A stretch of 13,644 bases of DNA, from positions 1 to 13,644 of the forward strand of contig JAISRF010000030.1 in NCBI GenBank assembly GCA_031273775.1, read 5' to 3'. This DNA is from Oscillospiraceae bacterium. Lineage in GTDB: Bacteria; Bacillota; Clostridia; Oscillospirales; Acutalibacteraceae. Each line of letters opens with the position of its first letter. Position 1 is the first letter of the stretch. The position numbers and the translations under genes were made by a program. The notes under the pieces are model-generated. The model did not search any database, was not told the DNA's origin, and worked only from the letters and a program-made list of their open reading frames with translations. Positions 7,318-13,644 of the stretch are shown here, one piece after another.

Positions 7318-7328
7318 ACAAGTATGGT
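7301..7328 (+). promoter_or_regulatory. Possible promoter for the ABC exporter, with -35 inside the repeat
   Basis: A perfect TTGACA at 7301-7306, formed by the heptamer repeat, is 16 bases from TATGGT at 7323-7328 (4 of 6 consensus). A second candidate is TTGCAA at 7335-7340 with a poor TAACAA at 7359-7364 (18-base spacer). Some promoter in 7301-7400 is plausible because the ABC gene lies 104 bases after nuoE, but neither candidate is strong. Confidence 0.3.
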
Positions 7329-7393
7329 GTCGCTTTGCAACAATTTTTAATCTTGGCGTAACAATGCGCACATTCTCATTTTTTAATTTAACA

Positions 7394-7402
7394 AAAGGGG
7401 TG
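7394..7402 (+). promoter_or_regulatory. Shine-Dalgarno site deciding the ABC ATPase start
   Basis: AAAGGGGTG at 7394-7402 is a strong site with its G run ending 8 bases before a TTG at 7409. The upstream in-frame ATG at 7364 has no comparable site and would place this sequence within codons 11-13. Confidence 0.6.
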
Positions 7403-7408
7403 CTTATT

Positions 7409-8350
7409 TTGACCGTAGAGCTTATCGACATTGAAAAATCCTTCGGGGAGAACAAGGTGCTGAACAAAGTGTCTTTTTCCGCTAAGGGCGGCGGCGCGTT
7501 TGGCTTGTTGGGCCGCAACGGCGCGGGCAAAACCACCATCATCCGCATTGTCATGGGCGTGTTCCCGCCGGACGGCGGCACAGTAACCGTAAATGGTAAG
7601 CGTGTTTCACAGTCCGGGGCGACCTTCGGATATTTGCCGGAGGAACGTGGGCTGTACCCAAAGCACCCAATCGGCGACCAGCTGGTTTATATCGGCAGGC
7701 TCCGTGGGCAAACCCGCGCCGATGCCGAAAAAAGCGCCCGGCAATGGCTGGAACGCTTTTCCCTCACCGATACATATCCAAAGAAGCTTTCCGTATTAAG
7801 CAAGGGCAATCAGCAAAAGGTTCAGCTTGCGGCTGCCATTATAAACGACCCGGATATTGTGATTTTAGATGAGCCGTTTTCCGGGTTTGACCCCGTTAAC
7901 GCTCAACTTTTGAAGGACGTTGTTGGCGAACTGGTCGGGCGCGGAAAGGTTGTTTTTTTCTCCTCTCACCAGATGAATTATGTGGAAGAATTCTGCGAGC
8001 ATATCGCCATAATCGGCAGCGGACGGATTGTGCTGGAGGGAAATCTGCGGCAGATAAAACGCGGCTACGACCGCTCCAACGTGTTCACGGTGCTTGATTG
8101 CCCGGGCGGCGCCTTTTTAGAACTGAACAAATCCGATGCCCGATTTTCCGAGATTGCCCAAGGTGTTTCCGAAAAAAACGGCGGCGCGATCGTGCGGCTC
8201 CGTAAGCCCGAATACCGTGATCGCTTGCTTGCCCTCTTGCTGGAACGGAATCTGCCTGTGGAGCGGTTCGAGGTTTTAGAACCTACTCTGGAAGAAATCT
8301 TTGTGGAAAAGGTCGGAGACACACCGGCTGACGGGGGTAAGCAGAAATGA
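7409..8350 (+). CDS. ABC-2 type exporter ATP-binding protein (NatA-like)
   Basis: This 313-residue protein (TTG start) is the ATPase of an ABC-2 exporter of the NatA/YhaQ kind; it drives its permease partner from the cytosol. Seen in order: TVELIDIEKSFGENKVLN; Walker A GRNGAGKTT at residues 35-43 (Lys41); a Q-loop region reading GYLPEERGLYPK, typical of the Na+/antimicrobial-exporter branch and lacking the usual Gln; ABC signature LSKGNQQK at 130-137; Walker B VILDEPFSGFDP with Asp154-Glu155; and the switch His187 in FFSSHQM. A C-terminal extension of about 90 residues ends in LEPTLEEIFVE, the usual end of this group. The TTG at 7409 is preferred on Shine-Dalgarno evidence and because the protein then starts at the domain boundary; an ATG at 7364 would add 15 residues. 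The stop overlaps the permease start at ATGA, so translation is coupled. The exported substrate cannot be read from sequence. Confidence 0.92.
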   Translation: MTVELIDIEKSFGENKVLNKVSFSAKGGGAFGLLGRNGAGKTTIIRIVMGVFPPDGGTVTVNGKRVSQSGATFGYLPEERGLYPKHPIGDQLVYIGRLRGQTRADAEKSARQWLERFSLTDTYPKKLSVLSKGNQQKVQLAAAIINDPDIVILDEPFSGFDPVNAQLLKDVVGELVGRGKVVFFSSHQMNYVEEFCEHIAIIGSGRIVLEGNLRQIKRGYDRSNVFTVLDCPGGAFLELNKSDARFSEIAQGVSEKNGGAIVRLRKPEYRDRLLALLLERNLPVERFEVLEPTLEEIFVEKVGDTPADGGKQK

Positions 8351-9597
8351 AAACAAAACAGTTGAAAACCGTACTTTTCTATGAATACGGTCGCTACTTG
8401 CACAACAAGGTTTTTATGGTTTTAACCGTGGCGGTAACGGTGATTATTTTTGTGGCTCTTGCTTTCCCGCGGCTTATGTCACTCGTGAACGCCGCCGGCG
8501 AACCGGGCGGCGAAGGCGAAAAGCCCGCCGTTTTAATCATCGACCCGCAGAAATTTTACAGCGATGAAACCATTTTCGCGGCAACGCTTACCGGTTACAC
8601 CTTCTCTGTCTCCCGCAGTCCCGCGGACGACGATGCATTGAAAAAGCGGATTGAAGACGATGAGTTAAAAGCGGTACTGGTCGTGGAAAATCCGTTAGAG
8701 CTCCGCATTTTTCAAAAGGAAAACGGCTTTGATTCTAATCTGCTTGCCGGGCAGTTACAGGAAATCTGCAAACAGCAGCTTCAAATTTCCAGCCTGCTTG
8801 ACCGCGGCGTAAGCATGAACGACGCGGCTGCCATTGTGGCGGGTCCGCAGGTGGAACTTGTAACCGTAGGCAAAAGCTTCCTCTCCGCTTATATATATAC
8901 TTATGCGCTTGTTATGCTGTTATATATGGCGATTATGCTCTATGGGCAGTTTGTAGCCACCTCGGTCGCTACTGAAAAAAGCAGCCGCGCCATGGAATTG
9001 TTGATAACCTCCGCCAACCCGGATGCGCTTTTGTTCGGCAAGATTTTAGGCAATGGGCTGGCGGGACTTAGCCAGCTTTCCCTTTGGCTGGTTACCATTT
9101 TGGTGGGCTGGCGGCTGAATTTTGCTTATTGGGCAGACAACCCCGTTTCCACCGCATTCTCTTCAATCAGCCCGCACATTCTGGTGTTGATGGTCGTGTT
9201 CTACGTGCTGGGATTCTTCATTTTCGCCTCGGCTTACGGGGCGGTCGGCTCTTTGGTCAGCCGGGTGGAAGACATTCAGACGGCGGCCACTCCGCTGATG
9301 CTGATGGTGATTTCCAGCTTTACGCTCGGCATGTTCGGTATGAATTTCCCGGAAATGGCATGGGTCAAGGTTTGCTCGTTTATCCCGGTATTCACGCCGA
9401 TGGTCATGTTTGTACGGGTCTGTATGAGTGACGTACCGCTTTGGGAACTGGTGGTTTCCATATGCCTGACCGCCGTAGCGGTGGCGCTGATTGCGCTGTT
9501 TTCCGCCCGGATTTACCGCGCCGGAATTTTAATGTACGGCAAACCGCCCACACCAAAGGAACTGGTCGCGGCGCTTAAAAACCAGAAGAAATATTGA
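8347..9597 (+). CDS. ABC-2 type transporter permease (NatB-like)
   Basis: This 416-residue integral membrane protein is the partner of the preceding ATPase. One helix at about residues 20-40 is followed by a soluble extracytoplasmic domain to about 178. Then come helices at roughly 182-202, 240-257, 279-301, 313-332 and 366-388, so about six in all. Between the second and third helices the sequence ATEKSSRAMELL...GKILG is the coupling-helix motif of NatB/YhaP-type ABC-2 permeases (E-K-S-S-R-x-M-E-x-L). The C-terminus is cytosolic and Lys-rich. Known relatives export Na+ or peptides/antimicrobials; which applies here is open. It starts within the ATPase stop codon and uvrA follows after 33 bases, so it may be in the same transcript as uvrA. 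Confidence 0.92.
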   Translation: MKTKQLKTVLFYEYGRYLHNKVFMVLTVAVTVIIFVALAFPRLMSLVNAAGEPGGEGEKPAVLIIDPQKFYSDETIFAATLTGYTFSVSRSPADDDALKKRIEDDELKAVLVVENPLELRIFQKENGFDSNLLAGQLQEICKQQLQISSLLDRGVSMNDAAAIVAGPQVELVTVGKSFLSAYIYTYALVMLLYMAIMLYGQFVATSVATEKSSRAMELLITSANPDALLFGKILGNGLAGLSQLSLWLVTILVGWRLNFAYWADNPVSTAFSSISPHILVLMVVFYVLGFFIFASAYGAVGSLVSRVEDIQTAATPLMLMVISSFTLGMFGMNFPEMAWVKVCSFIPVFTPMVMFVRVCMSDVPLWELVVSICLTAVAVALIALFSARIYRAGILMYGKPPTPKELVAALKNQKKY

Positions 9598-9630
9598 CGT
9601 GTTCAGTACATAAAAACAGGAGAAAAAGCA

Positions 9631-12564
9631 ATGCCGACCGACAGCATTATCATCAAAGGCGCGCGCGAGCACAACCTTAAAAATATCAATCTCACCATCC
9701 CGCGGGACAAGCTGGTGGTGTTTACGGGGCTTTCCGGCTCAGGTAAATCCTCGCTGGCGTTCGACACGCTTTACGCCGAAGGTCAGCGACGGTATGTGGA
9801 ATCACTTTCCTCATACGCTCGCCAGTTTCTGGGGCAGATGGAAAAGCCGGAAGTAGACAGCATAGACGGGCTCTCCCCCGCCATCTCGATAGACCAGAAA
9901 ACCACTTCTAAAAATCCGCGCTCCACCGTTGGCACGGTCACGGAAATTCACGACTATATGCGGTTGCTGTACGCCAGAATCGGCGTTCCGCACTGCACGG
10001 TCTGCGGTCGGGAAATCCGCCAGCAAACCGTCGACCAGATTGTTGACCAGGTCATGGCGCTCCCTGAGGGTTCAAAAATTCTGGTGATGTCGCCGGTTGC
10101 GCGGGGTAAAAAGGGCGAATTCCAGAAAGAGTTTGAATCGGCGCGGAAATCTGGCTTTGTGCGCGCGCGCGTGGACGGCAGCGTGTTTGAACTGACCGAG
10201 CAAATCAAGCCGGACAAGAACCTGAAGCACAACATTGAAATCGTGGTGGACAGGCTGGTCATTTCGCCGGCCGTAAAGGGTCGTCTGACCGATTCCGCCG
10301 AAACCGCCCTAACCCTTTCCGGAGGCTTGGTTCTGTTTTTGGTTTTAGGCGGCGCTCCGGCTCTCCCTTCCGAGGATACAAACGACGAAGAGCTTGTTCC
10401 CGGCGGCATTTCCGGCGGTTCCGAACACTTCCCCCTGCCTCCCGCCGATTTGGAACTGCTGTTCTCGCAAAGTTACGCCTGCCCGGAGCACGGCGTGAGC
10501 GTGGACAAGCTGGAACCGCGGATGTTTTCTTTCAATAACCCCTTCGGCGCCTGCAAGGAATGTACCGGGTTGGGTTTTTCCATGCGGGTTGATCCCGATT
10601 TGGTGGTTCCGGACGGGCAACTGTCATTGAATCAAGGCGCGATTCACGCGTCCGGCTGGAATATGAGCGGTTATACCAGTGTGGCGGTGATGTACTTTTC
10701 CGCCTTGGCGGAGCATTATAAATTTTCACTGGATACACCCTTTGAACAGCTTTCCAAAGAGGCGCAAAACGCCGTGCTGTTCGGCACAAAAGGCGTGAAA
10801 ATAAAAGTCAACCGCGCCCGCGAATTCGGAGGCGGAGCCTATTACACGTCCTTTGAAGGAGTCATTAACAACCTGGAGCGTCGCTACCGCGAAACATCTT
10901 CCGACTGGAGCAAGACGGACATTGAAAGTGTCATGAGCACCGAGCCTTGTGCCGCCTGCAAAGGGGCGCGGCTGTGTCCGGAATCGCTGGCGGTAACGGT
11001 GGGCGACCGTAACATAGACGAGGTTTCCCGGCTTTCCGTGGTCGCCGCGCTGGACTTTTACGAAGGCTTAGCGCTTACTCGCCGCGAACACCTAATCGGC
11101 GACCTGATTTTAAAGGAAATCCGCGAACGTTTGGGTTTTTTGAAAAGTGTCGGGCTGGATTATCTTACCCTCTCCCGTTCATCCGCCACGCTCTCCGGCG
11201 GTGAAAGCCAGCGAATCCGGCTTGCCACCCAAATCGGTTCGTCGCTCATGGGCGTGCTGTATATTTTGGACGAGCCGTCCATAGGGCTTCACCAGCGTGA
11301 CAATGAGAAGTTACTCGCCACCTTGCGGCGCCTTAGGAATCTGGGAAACACGCTGATTGTGGTGGAGCATGACGAAGACACCATGTTCGCCGCCGACCGG
11401 ATTGTGGATTTCGGGCCGGGTGCCGGGATACACGGCGGTGAAATCGTAGCCGAGGGCACCGCCGATGAAATCATGGCAAATGAGAAATCCGAAACCGGGA
11501 ATTACCTTTCCGGTCGGAAACGGATCCCTGTGCCCGAAAAGCGGCGCTCGGGCAACGGTCGGCTTTTGACAATAAAAGGCGCGAAAGAAAACAACCTGAA
11601 AAACGTCACGGTAAAAATCCCGCTGGGCGCGTTTGTATGTGTTACCGGGGTATCCGGTTCCGGAAAATCATCGTTAGTCAACGAGATTATTTACAAACGC
11701 CTGGCGGCGGAGCTCAACCGCGCGAAAACCCGCCCCGGTGCCCACAGCGACATGACAGGCATTGAAAATTTGGACAAAATAATAGACATTGACCAGTCGC
11801 CGATCGGGCGGACGCCGCGATCCAATCCGGCCACCTACACCGGCGTATTCAACGACATCCGCGAGCTGTATGCCGCCACGCCGGATTCCAAAGCGAGGGG
11901 TTACGCCTCCGGACGCTTTTCTTTCAACGTCAAGGGCGGGCGGTGTGAAGCGTGTCAAGGTGACGGTATCATCAAAATTGAAATGAATTTTCTGCCGGAT
12001 ATTTATGTGCCCTGTGAGGTCTGCGGCGGCAAGCGGTACAACCGCGAAACGCTTGAGGTCAAGTACAAGGGCAAGAGCATTCACGAAGTTTTAGAAATGA
12101 CCGTCGCGGAAGCGGTAGACTTTTTTGAGAGCATTCCACGCATCAAACGCAAGTTTCAAACTTTGCAAGAAGTCGGGCTGGGGTATATCAAGGCCGGGCA
12201 GCCAGCGACCACCCTTTCCGGCGGAGAGGCTCAGCGTGTAAAGCTGGCGACCGAGCTTTCCAAGCGTTCCACAGGCAAGACGATTTATATTCTGGATGAG
12301 CCGACCACCGGGCTCCACGCGGCGGACGTACACATGCTGATTGAAGTGCTGAACCGTCTGGTGGAAATCGGCAATACAGTGCTGGTGATCGAGCATAATC
12401 TTGACGTAATCAAAGTGGCCGACCACATTATTGATTTAGGCCCCGAGGGCGGCGACAAAGGCGGGAGCGTCGTAGTCTGCGGCGTGCCGGAAGAAGTCGC
12501 GAAGTGCGGCAAGTCGTACACGGGGAAATATTTGAAAGACACGCTGGACAAGCACAAAACGTAA
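9631..12564 (+). CDS. uvrA: UvrABC system protein A
   Basis: This 977-residue protein is the damage-recognition ATPase of nucleotide excision repair, acting as a dimer that loads UvrB onto damaged DNA. It has two ABC modules: Walker A GLSGSGKSS at 33-41 (Lys39) and GVSGSGKSS at 673-681 (Lys679), each with LSGGE signature and ILDEPSIGLH or ILDEPTTGLH Walker B sequences. Zinc sites are visible: Cys284-Pro-Glu-His287 with Cys308-x2-Cys311 (His where E. coli has Cys), the pair in EPCAACKG, and the C-terminal CEACQGDG...CEVCGG zinc finger that reads the DNA. The family is usually about 940-950 residues; the excess is mostly a Gly/Pro/acidic insertion between LSGG (229-232) and LLFS (276-279), 43 residues long against about 14 in E. 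coli. AGGAGA at 9618-9623 supports the ATG. uvrB, often adjacent, is absent here, and no LexA/DinR box is visible upstream. Confidence 0.98.
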   Translation: MPTDSIIIKGAREHNLKNINLTIPRDKLVVFTGLSGSGKSSLAFDTLYAEGQRRYVESLSSYARQFLGQMEKPEVDSIDGLSPAISIDQKTTSKNPRSTVGTVTEIHDYMRLLYARIGVPHCTVCGREIRQQTVDQIVDQVMALPEGSKILVMSPVARGKKGEFQKEFESARKSGFVRARVDGSVFELTEQIKPDKNLKHNIEIVVDRLVISPAVKGRLTDSAETALTLSGGLVLFLVLGGAPALPSEDTNDEELVPGGISGGSEHFPLPPADLELLFSQSYACPEHGVSVDKLEPRMFSFNNPFGACKECTGLGFSMRVDPDLVVPDGQLSLNQGAIHASGWNMSGYTSVAVMYFSALAEHYKFSLDTPFEQLSKEAQNAVLFGTKGVKIKVNRAREFGGGAYYTSFEGVINNLERRYRETSSDWSKTDIESVMSTEPCAACKGARLCPESLAVTVGDRNIDEVSRLSVVAALDFYEGLALTRREHLIGDLILKEIRERLGFLKSVGLDYLTLSRSSATLSGGESQRIRLATQIGSSLMGVLYILDEPSIGLHQRDNEKLLATLRRLRNLGNTLIVVEHDEDTMFAADRIVDFGPGAGIHGGEIVAEGTADEIMANEKSETGNYLSGRKRIPVPEKRRSGNGRLLTIKGAKENNLKNVTVKIPLGAFVCVTGVSGSGKSSLVNEIIYKRLAAELNRAKTRPGAHSDMTGIENLDKIIDIDQSPIGRTPRSNPATYTGVFNDIRELYAATPDSKARGYASGRFSFNVKGGRCEACQGDGIIKIEMNFLPDIYVPCEVCGGKRYNRETLEVKYKGKSIHEVLEMTVAEAVDFFESIPRIKRKFQTLQEVGLGYIKAGQPATTLSGGEAQRVKLATELSKRSTGKTIYILDEPTTGLHAADVHMLIEVLNRLVEIGNTVLVIEHNLDVIKVADHIIDLGPEGGDKGGSVVVCGVPEEVAKCGKSYTGKYLKDTLDKHKT

Positions 12565-12574
12565 GGCGTTGCGC

Positions 12575-12590
12575 TTTCGGCGCGCCGAAA
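12575..12590. repeat. 16-base perfect palindrome after uvrA
   Basis: TTTCGGCGCGCCGAAA is a perfect palindrome 11 bases after the uvrA stop. It could fold as a 6-bp hairpin with a CGCG loop but has no T run on either useful side, so it is not called a terminator. Function unknown; it may be chance. Confidence 0.4.
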
Positions 12591-12652
12591 AAATGTATCA
12601 GTATTTTTACTCGCTTTGCTCCTGCGCTTTTGCGAAAAACCAGTCACCTGAC

Positions 12653-12719
12653 AGACCGGAGCGGACACAAACCACAGCATTTTACGCTGTTTGCTTTTGT
12701 GTGCGCTCCGGTCTTTTTT
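12653..12719 (+). terminator. Long intrinsic terminator downstream of uvrA
   Basis: A 19-base left arm (12653-12671, starting AGACCGGAGCGG) pairs with a right arm (12696-12714, ending CGCTCCGGTCT) with a single C/G mismatch. A second 5-bp hairpin, ACAGC (12674-12678) with GCTGT (12686-12690), sits in the loop. A run of six T follows at 12714-12719. The T run is on one side only, so it acts on rightward transcription. It lies about 90 bases past the uvrA stop. Confidence 0.9.
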
Positions 12720-12737
12720 ATACACACAAAAACACCC

Positions 12738-12935
12738 GTGAAAATCGGCGTGGGCAGCATGGTGCGCGTCCGGCAGGGCGCGAAGTCGTATACCGGGCAG
12801 AATTTCGCCGCGTTTGTGTACCGGCACACGTACCGGGTGGATGAGCTCAAGGGTGACCGCGCCGTGCTGGATCTCAAGGGCATTTGCACAGCCTTTAAGG
12901 TAAGCGATTTAACGGCGGCGGACACCGGTTCCTGA
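12738..12935 (+). CDS. Small protein with SH3-like domain, as in phage-type lysin C-termini
   Basis: From a GTG at 12738 this frame gives 65 residues: VKIGVGSMVRVRQGAKSY, then TGQNFAAFVYRHTYRVDEL, KGDRAVLDL and a closing FKVSDLTAADTGS. The pattern K-V-G-x-x-V-R-V-x-x-G-A-K-x-Y-x-G...F-V-Y-x-x-x-Y-x-V...G-D-R-x-V...x-x-L is one I recall from the C-terminal domain of clostridial and phage N-acetylmuramoyl-L-alanine amidases and from short stand-alone proteins; it looks like a small SH3-like barrel that may bind cell wall. Match to that pattern is the main evidence. The GTG start fits the domain start, but no Shine-Dalgarno site or promoter is seen and the strong uvrA terminator lies directly upstream; ATG at 12759 is a shorter alternative. 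It could therefore be a remnant of a larger gene. Codon use resembles neighbouring genes. Confidence 0.6.
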   Translation: MKIGVGSMVRVRQGAKSYTGQNFAAFVYRHTYRVDELKGDRAVLDLKGICTAFKVSDLTAADTGS

Positions 12936-12944
12936 TTTTACATG

Positions 12945-12974
12945 AAAAAAGCCCCGGCCGTAGCGGACTGGGGC
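12945..12974 (-). terminator. Intrinsic terminator of the comM-like gene
   Basis: Read on the minus strand, GCCCC (12970-12974) pairs with GGGGC (12951-12955), with partial inner pairing, and is followed by six T (plus-strand A run 12945-12950). It lies just beyond the comM-like stop at 12985 and ends leftward transcription. There is no T run for the plus direction, so the SH3-like gene has no clear terminator of its own. Confidence 0.8.
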
Positions 12975-12984
12975 GGATAAGTTC

Positions 12985-13644
12985 TTACTTATTCCAGTAT
13001 TTCCTGTCCAGATTCCGGTACTGCACCGCTTCGAAAATGTGCTTCGCGTCGATCACCCCGCCGCCGTCTAAATCGGCAATGGTACGGGCGACTTTCAAGA
13101 TCCGGTCATAGCCGCGGGCAGAAAGCCCCAGTTTGTCGAATACGGAGGAAATGGCCTTTTGCGCGGCGGGCGTGGTTCGGCAGAATTCTTGCAGTTTTTG
13201 CGGGATAATCTTCGCGTTGCAGGAAATTTGTGTACCCGAAAAGCGCGCGTTCTGTATTTCCCGCGCGGCGTTGACCCGCTGACGGATGTTTGCTGAAAGC
13301 TCACCTTTTTGGATCTCGGAAAGCTCGTCGAATTTAACCGGGGGTACATCCACATGCAAATCCAGGCGATCCAGAATGGGGCCGGACACGCGGTTTAAGT
13401 ACAGTTCCACCTTCTGCGATCCGCAAATACACCGGCGGGTCGGGTGCCCAAAATACCCGCAGGGGCAAGGGTTCATCGCGCCTACCAGCATGACGGAGCA
13501 GGGGTAGGAGTATGTACCGAACACGCGAGAAATGGTCACCGTGCCGTCCTCTAACGGCTGGCGGAGCACCTCCATGGACTGGCGGGAATATTCCGGAAGC
13601 TCGTCCAAAAACAGCACGCCGTGGTGCGCCAGAGAAACCTCGCC
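12985..13644 (-). CDS. comM: YifB/ComM family Mg-chelatase-like AAA ATPase, C-terminal part
   Basis: The minus strand is open from the window edge to a TAA at 12985-12987, giving 219 residues that lack the N-terminus; the full protein is usually about 500. The first residues read GEVSLAHHGVLFLDELPEY, the Walker B of this family, so the GTG at 13617 is an internal Val and not a start. Next come SRQSMEVLRQPLEDG, the Cys-rich MNPCPCGYFGHP...CICG loop, the DRLDLHVDVPPV segment and the C-terminal helical domain with SARGYDRILKVARTIADL. ComM is a hexameric helicase that aids branch migration and integration of incoming DNA in naturally competent species; outside these its role is less clear. It converges with the SH3-like ORF and ends at its own terminator. 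Confidence 0.93.
   Translation of the reverse strand, partial: GEVSLAHHGVLFLDELPEYSRQSMEVLRQPLEDGTVTISRVFGTYSYPCSVMLVGAMNPCPCGYFGHPTRRCICGSQKVELYLNRVSGPILDRLDLHVDVPPVKFDELSEIQKGELSANIRQRVNAAREIQNARFSGTQISCNAKIIPQKLQEFCRTTPAAQKAISSVFDKLGLSARGYDRILKVARTIADLDGGGVIDAKHIFEAVQYRNLDRKYWNK

Noticed and set aside
7364..7408. Upstream ATG as start of the ABC ATPase
   Set aside because: No Shine-Dalgarno site precedes it, while a strong AAAGGGGTG sits at proper distance from the TTG at 7409, where the conserved domain starts.
9598..9630. LexA/DinR (SOS) operator before uvrA
   Set aside because: No GAAC-N4-GTTC or similar dyad is present in the gap.
12504..12737. Upstream extension of the SH3-like ORF to an ATG within uvrA
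   Set aside because: The extension would be read through the uvrA 3' end and the long terminator stem, and its residues show no domain; the family pattern begins only at 12738.
12941..12980. Plus-strand terminator for the SH3-like ORF
   Set aside because: The hairpin has its T run only on the minus strand, so it serves the comM-like gene.
13617..13617. GTG at 13617 as the start of the comM-like gene
   Set aside because: The frame continues upstream to the window edge with family sequence GEVSLAHHG, so this is an internal Val codon.

Overview
The window looks like ordinary chromosomal sequence from a low- to mid-GC Gram-positive bacterium, most likely a member of the class Clostridia (Oscillospiraceae/Ruminococcaceae-like; this is inference from gene content and order). 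Pointers are a DegV-family gene, the lon-engB pair that is typical of Firmicutes, a lone NuoE-type subunit as found in anaerobic clostridia, GTG and TTG starts with strong Shine-Dalgarno sites, and base composition slightly above 50% GC by eye. No rRNA, tRNA, CRISPR array, transposase, phage module or recognisable defence system was seen.

Layout. The left edge holds the first 59 codons of a DegV-family gene on the minus strand. It is divided from a rightward gene set by an intergenic region with two divergent sigma-A-type promoters, each with a perfect TATAAT box. The rightward set is closely packed: a GT4 glycosyltransferase, lon protease, the ribosome-assembly GTPase engB, diaminopimelate decarboxylase lysA, and a membrane-anchored protein with a putative papain-fold (NlpC/P60- or CHAP-like) domain. 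Gaps are 18-32 bases, so one transcript is plausible. After a 120-base gap comes an isolated NuoE-like [2Fe-2S] subunit whose last codons run into a tandem heptamer repeat. Next are an ABC-2 exporter pair (ATPase and permease, overlapping at ATGA) and uvrA. A very long intrinsic terminator lies downstream of uvrA.

Right edge. A small ORF for a 65-residue SH3-like domain protein sits between that terminator and the terminator of a converging minus-strand gene. That gene is the 3' part of a comM/yifB-type Mg-chelatase-like AAA ATPase, cut by the window end.

Functionally this is a housekeeping region: protein quality control (Lon), ribosome assembly (EngB), lysine and peptidoglycan precursor supply (LysA), possible cell-wall work (papain-fold protein), glycolipid or glycan synthesis (GT4), export (ABC-2), DNA repair (UvrA) and DNA processing (ComM). 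I found no convincing undescribed multi-gene system. The points most worth a second look are the orphan SH3-like ORF, the heptamer repeat that ends the nuoE-like gene and supplies consensus -35 boxes, the partnerless NuoE, the membrane-anchored papain-fold protein, and an insertion in UvrA.
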